Part shown: piece by piece, positions 1 to 10,359 of the stretch | How the letters are laid out: each line of letters opens with the position of its first letter | How positions within the stretch are numbered: position 1 is the stretch's first letter | Assembly (NCBI GenBank): GCA_036417435.1 | Contig: JAZAQT010000031.1 | Span: forward strand, 248,001-312,000 | Origin: Inia geoffrensis | Lineage: Eukaryota > Chordata > Mammalia > Artiodactyla > Iniidae | Direction: 5' to 3' | Length of the DNA: 64,000 nucleotides | Notes under the pieces: model-generated | What the model was told of the DNA's origin: nothing | What the model saw: only the letters and a program-made list of their open reading frames with translations | The model's database searches: none | Made by a program: the position numbers and the translations under genes

Positions 1-626
1 TTCAATGAAAAAGACACAGCCACACCAAAGTTTGGGGCTGCTCTGTGTACGGGATCCTTGACTATGGTACAACTTTAATAGCCCAGAAAGAGAAAAATGC
101 ATATAGAAGTTGTGGTACATCCCTACAGTGGAATATCACTCAACAATGAAATCAATGGCAACAGACCAGTAGCAGCATAATGAGAGGATTTAGTTATGAT
201 GATTCTAAGTGAAATAAGTCGCACAGAAAAAGAAACATCATAAGATATCACTAATACCGGGAAGGTAAACACGGCTACGTGTGAAGTGCATTACAAAACA
301 CAACAGAGTCTCACATTTACAAAAGAAACTTAGGCTTGCTTAAGGGGAAAGGAGAGTGGGGAGGCTGCATAAAACCAGAGGTTGCCATTAGGACAGATAC
401 CATTCCATAAGCCAAATATATATTAGACAAGACCTACTCCTTGCTCAACCAAATGGACTCAACACCCCGTATTCAAAACCTAGGAATATACCTGACTATG
501 AAGAATATTAAAACCCATACATTTATAGGTCTCCATAAGAAAATCATCTGTGTACAGCAGGATACACACAGCAGTGTCAATAAGCTAAATCCCCTTATAA
601 AAATAAATTTGAAAAAGAAAACACAA

Positions 627-1560
627 GGGCTGTCAAATAGAGAGAAATTCTTAAATAAGCCCTTCAGGGCTTGTGAGGAATCTTGGATTTACCACCTCTA
701 CCTCCACAGCTGGGTAGAGATAAGGCTGGACACTTGGGGCTGATACTATTGGTGAGGGAATGCAGACCCTTTGAGGCAATGGTGCATGGTTCCCATTGCA
801 CGGGTCCCAAATCTCCACGTTTCAGGGATTTATCCTTCAGCTTAAATATGCATGGAAAACCCAGAATATGGTCCACGAAGTGATCAGGCAAAATTTTAAA
901 ACTCATCGCCATTTTCGCCCCCTGCTACTCGAGTTCGCCGTTCCAGATGCGATATTAACATTCTCCCCACTTGGAGAGTCAGTGCCTTTGACCTCTTGTT
1001 TGGCACAGTTTGCAATTTCTGTGGAAGATGAACAGGAATAAGGAGAACGAATGAGCGGCTAACTCGATGTGTTTGGACGGGCACATTGAACTCTGATTTC
1101 CCTACAGGAAGAAGAATTCACCAAAGGCTCGGCGTGCCATGCTGGAACGAGATTAGGGCCTGAAGCAATTCTTCGGGTTTGCGGTCAGCTCACAAGAAAG
1201 CGAGTTGAGAAAAGGAGATTTTTGGCACTGTAACTCACAATCCTGCAGAGTTCCAAATGACCCCTATCATCCAAAAATTTATTGAAGGAAGGCTGTGAAG
1301 AGGACTTGAACGCGACGCAGAATTGCAGAAAACAGATATCAGGGGGTAGATAAGAATTGCTCTGAAAGAGTAGGAAAAGAGGCAGCAGTTCGACAGTGAT
1401 GCACTTGGCCAAAAAGGGCGTATGCGTTTTTTCCTGAATATATTCAGGAAAAAACGCATACGCCCTTTTTGGCCAACCAAGCAAGCCTGCAATGGAAATC
1501 CGCACTACAAGGAAGTCTCACTTCCCACCGATCCAAAGGGCCCTCCGAAAAAAAGTGTAA
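627..1560. repeat. Non-L1 satellite body (unit 1 example)
   Basis: This ~930-bp half of the unit lies between the L1 A-rich tail and the point where L1 ORF2 homology resumes. I recognise no transposon, gene or RNA in it. By hand count it holds about 30 CpG sites against about 10 in the ~800 bp of L1-derived sequence of the same unit. It contains sites for several common six-base cutters (CTCGAG, GAATTC, CTGCAG, GATATC) and the 72-bp palindrome at 1405-1476. The equivalent body is present in all 37 units. Its origin is unknown to me. Confidence 0.8.
1405..1476. repeat. 72-bp perfect spacerless palindrome (unit 1 example)
   Basis: The left arm starts ttggccaaaaagggcgtatg and the right arm is its exact reverse complement, ending ggccaa; the dyad centre lies between 1440 and 1441 inside gaata/tattc. 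All 36 base pairs match with no loop. The next flanking bases (c on both sides) do not pair. As single-stranded DNA or RNA it could fold into a 36-bp stem less a few loop bases. No flanking target-site duplication is evident. The same palindrome lies at offsets ~1405-1476 of each unit. Confidence 0.98.
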
Positions 1561-1574
1561 AATCCAGAGAGGCA

Positions 1575-2003
1575 GGACAGGCCATGGAGACCCGGCAGCC
1601 TTGTTATGCTGATGGGCGGGATGTAAATTGCCAACAGCCACTCTGGAGAAGTGGATGGTGTTTCCTGGAACAAAGAAAAAACCAAGCTAGAGAGCGTAGG
1701 GCACTTCCACTTATGGTGTTATAGATTCGGAAAATTTCAATGAAAAAGACACAGCCACACAAAAGTTTGGGGCTGCTCTGTGTACGGGATCCTTGACTAT
1801 GGTACAACTTTAATAGCCCAGAAAGAGAAAAATGCATATAGAAGTTGTGGTACATCCCTACAATGGAATATCACTCAACAATGAAATCAATGGCAACAGA
1901 CCAGTAGCAGCATAATGAGAGGATTTAGTTATGATGATTCTAAGTGAAATAAGTCGCACAGAAAAAGAAACATCATAAGATATCACTAATACCGGGAAGG
2001 TAA
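1575..2003 (+). pseudogene. L1 ORF2 C-terminal relic
   Basis: Three blocks in L1 order remain readable, in shifting frames. At 1620-1667 the translation is DVNCQQPLWRSGWCFL, matching the conserved QPLWxSxWxFL region of ORF2p. At 1742-1780 it reads EKDTATQKFGAAL, matching the KDTCTxMFIAAL region. At 1848-1892 it reads WYIPTMEYHSTMKSM, matching the W-H/Y-I-x-T-M-E-Y block near the ORF2p end. The expected stop falls at about 2001-2003. Frameshifts and stops separate the blocks, so no ORF2 protein is made. L1 protein motifs are recalled from the family, not from a search. Confidence 0.82.
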
Positions 2004-3468
2004 ACACGGCTACGTGTGAACTGCATTACAAAACACAACAGAGTCTCACATTTACAAAAGAAACTTAGGCTTGCTTAAGGGGAAAGGAGAGTGGGGAGGC
2101 TGCATAAAACCAGAGGTTGCCATTAGGACAGATACCATTCCATAAGCCAAATATATATTAGACAAGACCTACTCCTTGCTCAACCAAATGGACTCAACAC
2201 CCCGTATTCAAAACATAGGAATATACCTGACTATGAAGAATATTACAACCCATACATTTATAGGTCTCCATAAGAAAATCATTTGTGTACAGCAGGATAC
2301 ACACAGCAGTGTCAATAAGCTAAATCCCCTTATAAAAATAAATTTGAAAAAGAAAACACAAGGGCTGTCAAATAGAGAGAAATTCTTAAATAAGTCCTTC
2401 AGGGCTTGTGAGGAATCTTGGATTTACCACCTCTACCTCCACAGCTGGGTAGAGATAAGGCTGGACACTTGGGGCTGATACTATTGGTGAGGGAATGCAG
2501 ACCCTTTGAGGCAATGGTGCATGGTTCCCATTGCACGGGTCCCAAATCTCCACGTTTCAGGGATTTATCCTTCAGCTAAAATATGCATGGAAAACCCAGA
2601 ATATGGTCCACGAAGTGATCAGGCAAAATTTTAAAACTCATCGCCATTTTCGCCCCCTGCTACTCGAGTTCGCCGTTCCAGATGCGATATTAACATTCTC
2701 CCCACTTGGAGAGTCAGTGCCTTTGACCTTTGTTTGGCACAGTTTGCAATTTCTGTGGAAGATGAACAGGAATAAGGAGAACGAATGAGCGGCTAACTCG
2801 ATGTATTTGGACGGGCACATTGAACTCTGATTTCCCTACAGGAAGAAGAATTCACCAAAGGCTCGGCGTGCCATGCCGGAACGAGATTAGGGCCTGAAGC
2901 AATTCTTCGGGTTTGCGGTCAGCTCACAAGAAAGCGAGTTGAGAAAAGGAGATTTTTGGCACTGTAACTCACAATCCTGCAGAGTTCCAAATGACCCCTA
3001 TCATCCAAAAATTTATTGAAGGAAGGCTGTGAAGAGGACTTGAACGCGACGCAGAATTGCAGAAAACAGATATCAGGGGGTAGATAAGAATTGCTCTGAA
3101 AGAGTAGGAAAAGAGGCAGCAGTTCGACAGTGATGCACTTGGCCAAAAAGGGCGTATGCGTTTTTTCCTGAATATATTCAGGAAAAAACGCATACGCCCT
3201 TTTTGGCCAACCAAGCAAGCCTGCAATGGAAATACGCACTACAAGGAAGTCTCACTTCCCACCGATCCAAAGGGCCGTCCGAAAAAAGTGTAAAATCCAG
3301 AGAGGCAGGACAGGCCATGGAGACCCGGCAGCCTTGTTATGCTGATGGGCGGGATGTAAATTGCCAACAGCCACTCTGGAGAAGTGGATGGTGTTTCCTG
3401 GAACAAAGAAAAAACCAAGCTAGAGAGCCTAGGGCACTTCCACTTATGGTGCTATAGATTCGGAAAAT
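1736..3468 (+). repeat. Satellite unit 2 (type A, dimer form b)
   Basis: 1733 bp; palindrome 3139-3210. It carries aacataggaa and attacaaccc near 2212-2250 and a one-base deletion in tgacctttgt near 2728, all shared with units 19, 21, 23 and 28. Confidence 0.95.
2004..2361 (+). mobile_element. L1 3' UTR relic with poly(A) signal
   Basis: This stretch follows the ORF2 relic and shows the order expected of a cetartiodactyl L1 3' UTR: a G-rich run near 2075-2098 (ggggaaaggagagtggggag), a tattag/acaagacctact block, the gtacagcag block near 2289, then AATAAA at 2337-2342 and an A-rich end. It marks the 3' terminus of the ancestral insertion. In type B units the same stretch has about twice the divergence of neighbouring parts, including a gatatt instead of gccatt variant after the G-rich run. 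Confidence 0.8.
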
Positions 3469-5203
3469 TTCAATGAAAAAGACACAGCCACACCAAAGTT
3501 TGGGGCTGCTCTGTGTACGGGATCCTTGACTATGGTACAACTTTAATAGCCCAGAAAGAGAAAAATGCATATAGAAGTTGTGGTACATCCCTACAGTGGA
3601 ATATCACTCAACAATGAAATCAATGGCAACAGACCAGTAGCAGCATAATGAGAGGATTTAGTTATGATGATTCTAAGTGAAATAAGTCGCACAGAAAAAG
3701 AAACATCATAAGATATCACTAATACCGGGAAGGTAAACACGGCTACGTGTGAAGTGCATTACAAAACACAACAGAGTCTCACATTTACAAAAGAAACTTA
3801 GGCTTGCTTAAGGGGAAAGGAGAGTGGGGAGGCTGCATAACACCAGAGGTTGCCATTAGGACAGATACCATTCCATAAGCCAAATATATATTAGACAAGA
3901 CCTACTCCTTGCTCAACCAAATGGACTCAACACCCCGTATTCAAAACCTAGGAATATACCTGACTATGAAGAATATTAAAACCCATACATTTATAGGTCT
4001 CCATAAGAAAATCATCTGTGTACAGCAGGATACACACAGCAGTGTCAATAAGCTAAATCCCCTTATAAAAATAAATTTGAAAAAGAAAACACAAGGGCTG
4101 TCAAATAGAGAGAAATTCTTAAATAAGTCCTTCAGGGCTTGTGAGGAATCTTGGATTTACCACCTCTACATCCACAGCTGGGGAGAGATAAGGCTGGACA
4201 CTTGGGGCTGATACTATTGGTGAGGGAATGCAGACCCTTGGAGGCAATGGTGCATGGTTCCCATTGCACGGGTCCCAAATCTCCACGTTTCAGGGATTTA
4301 TCCTTCAGCTAAAATATGCATGGAAAACCCAGAATATGGTCCACGAAGTGATCAGGCAAAATTTTAAAACTCATCGCCATTTTCGCCCCCTGCTACTCGA
4401 GTTCGCCGTTCCAGATGCGATATTAACTTTCTCCCCACTTGGAGAGTCAGTGCCTTTGACCTCTTGTTTGGCACAGTTTGCAATTTCTGTGGAAGATGAA
4501 CAGGAATAAGGAGAACGAATGAGCGGCTAACTCGATGTGTTTGGACGGGCACATTGAACTCTGATTTCCCTACAGGAAGAAGAATTCACCAAAGGCTCGG
4601 CGTGCCATGCCGGAACGAGATTAGGGCCTGAAGCAATACTTCGGGTTTGCGGTCAGCTCACAAGAAAGCGAGTTGAGAAAAGGAGATTTCTGGCACCGTA
4701 ACTCACAATCCTGCAGAGTTCCAAATGACCCCTATCATCCAAAAATTTATTGAAGGAAGGCTGTGAGGAGATCTTGAACGCGACGCAGAATTGCAGAAAA
4801 CAGATATCGGGGGGTAGATAAGAATTGCTGTGAAAGCGTAGGAAAAGAGGCAGCAGTTCGACAGTGATGCACTTGGCCAAAAAGGGCGTATGCGTTTTTT
4901 CCTGAATATATTCAGGAAAAAACGCATACGCCCTTTTTGGCCAACCAAGCAAGCCTGCAATGGAAATCCGCACTACAAGGAAGTCTCACTTCCCACCGAT
5001 CAAAAGGGCCCTCCGAAAAAAAGTGTAAAATCCAGAGAGGCAGGACAGGCCATGGAGAACCGGCAGCCTTGTTATGCTGATGGGCGGGATGTAAATTGCC
5101 AACAGCCACTCTGGAGAAGTGGATAGTGTTTCCTGGAACAAAGAGAAAACCAAGCTAGAGAGCCTAGGGCACTTCCACTTATGGTGCCATAGATTCGGAA
5201 AAT
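3469..5203 (+). repeat. Satellite unit 3 (A-to-B chimera)
   Basis: 1735 bp; palindrome 4873-4944. It is type A up to about 4640-4690, then type B (ttctggcaccg, cggggggtag, gaaagcgtagg, gatcaaaagggccctcc). It is private with unit 5 in cccttggaggc, attaactttctcc and gcaatacttcgg. Confidence 0.95.
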
Positions 5204-6914
5204 TTAAATGAAAAAGACACAGCCACACCAAAGTTTAGGGCTGCTCTCTTTACGGGAACCTTGACTATGGTACAACTTCAATAGCCCAGAAAGAGAAAAA
5301 TGGATATAAAAGTTGTGGTACATCCCTACAATGGAATACCACTCAACAATGAAATCAATGGCAACAGACCAGTAGCAGCATAATGAGTGGATTTAGTTAC
5401 GATGATTCTAAGTGAAATAAGTCACACAGAAAAAGAAACATCATAAGGTATCACGAATACCGGGAACGTAAACACGGCTACGCGTGAACTGCATTACAAA
5501 ACACAACAGAGTCTCACATTTACAAAAGAAACTGATGCTTGCTTAAGGGGAAAGGAGAGTGGGGAGGCTGCATAAAACCAGAGGTTGATATTAGGACAGA
5601 TACCATTCCATAAGCCAAATATATATTAGACAAGACCTACTCCTCGCTCAACCACATGGACTCAGCACCCCGTGTTCAAAACCGAGGAATATACCTGACT
5701 ATGAAGAAAATTAAAACCCATACATTTATAGGTCTCCATAAGAAAACCATTTGTGTACAGCAGCATACACACAGCAGTGTACATAAGCTAAATCCCCTTA
5801 TAAAAATAAATTTGAAAAAGAAAACACAAGGACTGTGAAATAGAGAGAAATTCTTAAATAAGTAATTCAGGGCTTGTGTGGAATCTTGGATTTACCACCT
5901 CTACATCCAAAGCTGTGGGAGAGATAATGCTGGACACTTGGGGCTGATGCTATTGGTGAGGGAATGCAGACCCTTTGAGGTAATGGTGCATGGTTCCCAT
6001 TCCACGGGTCCCAAATCTCCACGTTTAAGGGATTTATTCTTCAGCTAAAATATGCATGGAAAACCCAGAATATGGTCCACGAAGTGATCAGGCAAAGTTT
6101 CTAAAACTCATCGCCATTTTCGAACCCTGGGACTCGAGTTCGCCGCTCCAGAGGCGATATTAACATTCTCCCCACTTGGAGAGTCAGTGCCTTTGACCTC
6201 TTGTTTCGCACACTTTGCAATTTCGGTAGAAGATGATCAGGAATAAGGAGAACCAATGAGCGGCTAACTCGATGTGTTTGGACGGGCACATTGAACTCTG
6301 ATTTCCCTACAGGAAGAAGAGTTCACCAAAGGCTCAGCGTGCCATGCTGGAACGAGATTAGGGCCTGAAGCAATTCTTCGGGTTTGCGGTCAGCTCAGAA
6401 GAAAGCGAGTTGAGATAAGGAGATTTTTGGCACTGTAACTCACAATCCTGCAGAGTTCCAAATGACCCCTATCATCCAAAAATTTATTGAAGGAAGGCTG
6501 TGAAGAGGACTTGAACGCGACGCAGAATTGCAGAAAACAGATATCAGGGGGTAGATAAGAATTGCTCTGAAAGAGTAGGAAAAGAGGCAGCAGTTCGACA
6601 GTGATGCACTTGGCCAAAAAGGGCGTATGCGTTTTTTCCTGAATATATTCAGGAACCAAGCAAGCCTGCAATGGAAATCCGCACTACAAGGAAGTCTCAC
6701 TTCCCACCGATCCAAAGGGCCGTCCGAAAAAAGTGTAAAATCCAGAGAGGCAGGACAGGCCATGGAGAACCGGCAGCCTTGTTATGCTGATGGGCGGGAT
6801 GTAAATTGCCAACAGCCACTCTGGAGAAGTGGATGGTGTTTCCTGGAACAAAGAAAAAACCAAGCTAGAGAGCCTAGGGCACTTCCACTTATGGTGCTAT
6901 TAGATTCGGAAAAT
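5204..6914 (+). repeat. Satellite unit 4 (B-to-A chimera, truncated palindrome)
   Basis: 1711 bp. It is type B from its start to about 6425, then type A from agatttttggcactg. It carries the 26-bp palindrome deletion. An extra T at 6900/6901 joins two L1 ORF2 relic frames, so a 121-codon open frame runs 6627-6992; I regard that as chance. Confidence 0.95.
6610..6655. repeat. Truncated palindrome, unit 4
   Basis: The left arm (6610-6645) is intact, but the right arm stops after 10 bases (6646-6655) and jumps to the right flank ccaagc. Compared with intact copies 26 bp are missing. The join has a 2-bp microhomology (aa on both sides of the lost segment). Only a 20-bp palindrome (6636-6655) remains. 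Confidence 0.95.
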
Positions 6915-8649
6915 TTCAATGAAAAAGACACAGCCACACCAAAGTTTGGGGCTGCTCTGTGTACGGGATCCTTGACTATGGTACAACTTTAATAGCCCAG
7001 AAAGAGAAAAATGCATATAGAAGTTGTGGTACATCCCTACAATGGAATATCACTCAACAATGAAATCAATGGCAACAGACCAGTAGCAGCATAATGAGAG
7101 GATTTAGTTATGATGATTCTAAGTGAAATAAGTCGCACAGAAAAAGAAACATCATAAGATATCACTAATACCGGGAAGGTAAACACGGCTACGTGTGAAC
7201 TGCATTACAAAACACAACAGAGTCTCACATTTACAAAAGAAACTTAGGCTTGCTTAAGGGGAAAGGAGAGTGGGGAGGCTGCATAACACCAGAGGTTGCC
7301 ATTAGGACAGATACCATTCCATAAGCCAAATATATATTAGACAAGACCTACTCCTTGCTCAACCAAATGGACTCAACACCCCGTATTCAAAACCTAGGAA
7401 TATACCTGACTATGAAGAATATTAAAACCCATACATTTATAGGTCTCCATAAGAAAATCATCTGTGTACAGCAGGATACACACAGCAGTGTCAATAAGCT
7501 AAATCCCCTTATAAAAATAAATTTGAAAAAGAAAACACAAGGGCTGTCAAATAGAGAGAAATTCTTAAATAAGTCCTTCAGGGCTTGTGAGGAATCTTGG
7601 ATTTACCACCTCTACATCCACAGCTGGGGAGAGATAAGGCTGGACACTTGGGGCTGATACTATTGGTGAGGGAATGCAGACCCTTGGAGGCAATGGTGCA
7701 TGGTTCCCATTGCACGGGTCCCAAATCTCCACGTTTCAGGGATTTATCCTTCAGCTAAAATATGCATGGAAAACCCAGAATATGGTCCACGAAGTGATCA
7801 GGCAAAATTTTAAAACTCATCGCCATTTTCGCCCCCTGCTACTCGAGTTCGCCGTTCCAGATGCGATATTAACTTTCTCCCCACTTGGAGAGTCAGTGCC
7901 TTTGACCTCTTGTTTGGCACAGTTTGCAATTTCTGTGGAAGATGAACAGGAATAAGGAGAACGAATGAGCGGCTAACTCGATGTGTTTGGACGGGCACAT
8001 TGAACTCTGATTTCCCTACAGGAAGAAGAATTCACCAAAGGCTCGGCGTGCCATGCCGGAACGAGATTAGGGCCTGAAGCAATACTTCGGGTTTGCGGTC
8101 AGCTCACAAGAAAGCGAGTTGAGAAAAGGAGATTTCTGGCACCGTAACTCACAATCCTGCAGAGTTCCAAATGACCCCTATCATCCAAAAATTTATTGAA
8201 GGAAGGCTGTGAGGAGATCTTGAACGCGACGCAGAATTGCAGAAAACAGATATCGGGGGGTAGATAAGAATTGCTGTGAAAGCGTAGGAAAAGAGGCAGC
8301 AGTTCGACAGTGATGCACTTGGCCAAAAAGGGCGTATGCGTTTTTTCCTGAATATATTCAGGAAAAAACGCATACGCCCTTTTTGGCCAACCAAGCAAGC
8401 CTGCAATGGAAATCCGCACTACAAGGAAGTCTCACTTCCCACCGATCAAAAGGGCCCTCCGAAAAAAAGTGTAAAATCCAGAGAGGCAGGACAGGCCATG
8501 GAGAACCGGCAGCCTTGTTATGCTGATGGGCGGGATGTAAATTGCCAACAGCCACTCTGGAGAAGTGGATAGTGTTTCCTGGAACAAAGAGAAAACCAAG
8601 CTAGAGAGCCTAGGGCACTTCCACTTATGGTGCCATAGATTCGGAAAAT
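6915..8649 (+). repeat. Satellite unit 5 (A-to-B chimera, copy of unit 3)
   Basis: 1735 bp; palindrome 8319-8390. It is identical to unit 3 by eye from about offset 290 on. It differs before that, having ctacaatgg and gaactgc where unit 3 has ctacagtgg and gaagtgc, which places the left edge of the dimer duplication in that interval. Confidence 0.95.
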
Positions 8650-10359
8650 TTAAATGAAAAAGACACAGCCACACCAAAGTTTAGGGCTGCTCTCTTTACG
8701 GGAACCTTGACTATGGTACAACTTCAATAGCCCAGAAAGAGAAAAATGGATATAAAAGTTGTGGTACATCCCTACAATGGAATACCACTCAACAATGAAA
8801 TCAATGGCAACAGACCAGTAGCAGCATAATGAGTGGATTTAGTTACGATGATTCTAAGTGAAATAAGTCACACAGAAAAAGAAACATCATAAGGTATCAC
8901 GAATACCGGGAACGTAAACACGGCTACGCGTGAACTGCATTACAAAACACAACAGAGTCTCACATTTACAAAAGAAACTGATGCTTGCTTAAGGGGAAAG
9001 GAGAGTGGGGAGGCTGCATAAAACCAGAGGTTGATATTAGGACAGATACCATTCCATAAGCCAAATATATATTAGACAAGACCTACTCCTCGCTCAACCA
9101 CATGGACTCAGCACCCCGTGTTCAAAACCGAGGTATATACCTGACTATGAAGAAAATTAAAACCCATACATTTATAGGTCTCCATAAGAAAACCATTTGT
9201 GTACAGCAGCATACACACAGCAGTGTACATAAGCTAAATCCCCTTATAAAAATAAATTTGAAAAAGAAAACACAAGGACTGTGAAATAGAGAGAAATTCT
9301 TAAATAAGTAATTCAGGGCTTGTGTGGAATCTTGGATTTACCACCTCTACATCCAAAGCTGTGGGAGAGATAATGCTGGACACTTGGGGCTGATGCTATT
9401 GGTGAGGGAATGCAGACCCTTTGAGGTAATGGTGCATGGTTCCCATTCCACGGGTCCCAAATCTCCACGTTTAAGGGATTTATTCTTCAGCTAAAATATG
9501 CATGGAAAACCCAGAATATGGTCCACGAAGTGATCAGGCAAAGTTTCTAAAACTCATCGCCATTTTCGAACCCTGGGACTCGAGTTCGCCGCTCCAGAGG
9601 CGATATTAACATTCTCCCCACTTGGAGAGTCAGTGCCTTTGACCTCTTGTTTCGCACACTTTGCAATTTCGGTAGAAGATGATCAGGAATAAGGAGAACC
9701 AATGAGCGGCTAACTCGATGTGTTTGGACGGGCACATTGAACTCTGATTTCCCTAGAGGAAGAAGAGTTCACCAAAGGCTCAGCGTGCCATGCTGGAACG
9801 AGATTAGGGCCTGAAGCAATTCTTCGGGTTTGCGGTCAGCTCAGAAGAAAGCGAGTTGAGATAAGGAGATTTTTGGCACTGTAACTCACAATCCTGCAGA
9901 GTTCCAAATGACCCCTATCATCCAAAAATTTATTGAAGGAAGGCTGTGAAGAGGACTTGAACGCGACGCAGAATTGCAGAAAACAGATATCAGGGGGTAG
10001 ATAAGAATTGCTCTGAAAGAGTAGGAAAAGAGGCAGCAGTTCGACAGTGATGCACTTGGCCAAAAAGGGCGTATGCGTTTTTTCCTGAATATATTCAGGA
10101 ACCAAGCAAGCCTGCAATGGAAATCCGCATTACAAGGAAATCTCACTTCCCACCGATCCAAAGGGCCGTCCGAAAAAAGTGTAAAATCCAGAGAGGCAGG
10201 ACAGGCCATGGAGAACCGGCAGCCTTGTTATGCTGATGGGCGGGATGTAAATTGCCAACAGCCACTCTGGAGAAGTGGATGGTGTTTCCTGGAACAAATA
10301 AAAAACCAAGCTAGAGAGCCTAGGGCACTTCCACTTATGGTGCTATAGATTCGGAAAAT
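8650..10359 (+). repeat. Satellite unit 6 (B-to-A chimera, copy of unit 4)
   Basis: 1710 bp, with truncated palindrome at 10056-10101. I see about six differences from unit 4: gaggtat near 9131, ctagagg near 9755, gcattac and gaaatc near 10130, gaacaaataaa near 10290, and no extra T. Confidence 0.95.
10056..10101. repeat. Truncated palindrome, unit 6
   Basis: This has the same 26-bp right-arm deletion with the same junction as in unit 4, leaving a 20-bp palindrome at 10082-10101. The identical breakpoint and near-identical surrounding 3.4 kb indicate descent of both copies from one deletion through dimer duplication. Confidence 0.95.

Larger units (their letters stand above)
1..1735 (+). repeat. 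Satellite unit 1 (type A, dimer form a)
   Basis: 1735 bp; palindrome 1405-1476. It carries ctacagtgg near 126 and gaagtgc near 283, variants shared with units 18, 20 and 22. Near 1540 it has gggccctccg followed by seven As, a type B-like patch inside an otherwise type A unit. Confidence 0.95.
1575..2361 (+). mobile_element. First complete L1 3'-end fragment (ORF2 C-terminus plus 3' UTR), template for every unit
   Basis: This ~790-bp tract aligns by eye with the 3' end of mammalian L1: ORF2 codons for the Cys-rich C-terminal region, an ORF2 stop near 2001, a cetartiodactyl-like 3' UTR containing the gtacagcag block near 2289, then AATAAA and an A-rich tail ending about 2361. It spans the join between units 1 and 2, and the equivalent tract crosses every unit join, from about 160 bp before each unit start to about 625 bp after it. 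The left edge is uncertain by tens of bases because homology fades into the non-L1 body. It has no intact reading frame, no reverse transcriptase or endonuclease domain, and cannot be an active element. The window begins inside such a tract (1-626). Confidence 0.85.

Noticed and set aside
590..612. TATA-like ccttataaaaataaa as a promoter
   Set aside because: It lies at the L1 3' end where A/T-rich sequence and AATAAA are expected. There is no initiator or downstream gene.
441..743. A ~100-codon open frame repeated in most units on the plus strand
   Set aside because: It starts at TTG inside the L1 3' UTR, runs across the A-rich tail into the body, and is broken by stops in type B units and in units 31, 34 and 36. 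Conservation follows the DNA, not the codons, and there are no domain features.
1380..1400. Pol III B-box-like gcagttcgacagtg just before the palindrome
   Set aside because: It is a weak match only, with no A box at proper distance and no tRNA-like fold. A SINE or tRNA origin is not supported.
1422..1475. The same peptide (MRFFLNIFRKKRIRPFWP) encoded on both strands
   Set aside because: This is a mathematical result of a perfect palindrome, not evidence of coding.
1405..1476. Palindrome as a foldback DNA transposon insertion
   Set aside because: I see no target-site duplication in the flanks (gatgcac versus ccaagca), and no internal sequence between the arms.
1185..1505. Minus-strand frames of 85-107 codons over the palindrome in nearly all units
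   Set aside because: They overlap each other in two frames and change freely by frameshift (units 9 and 17). They have no recognisable domain and no initiation context.
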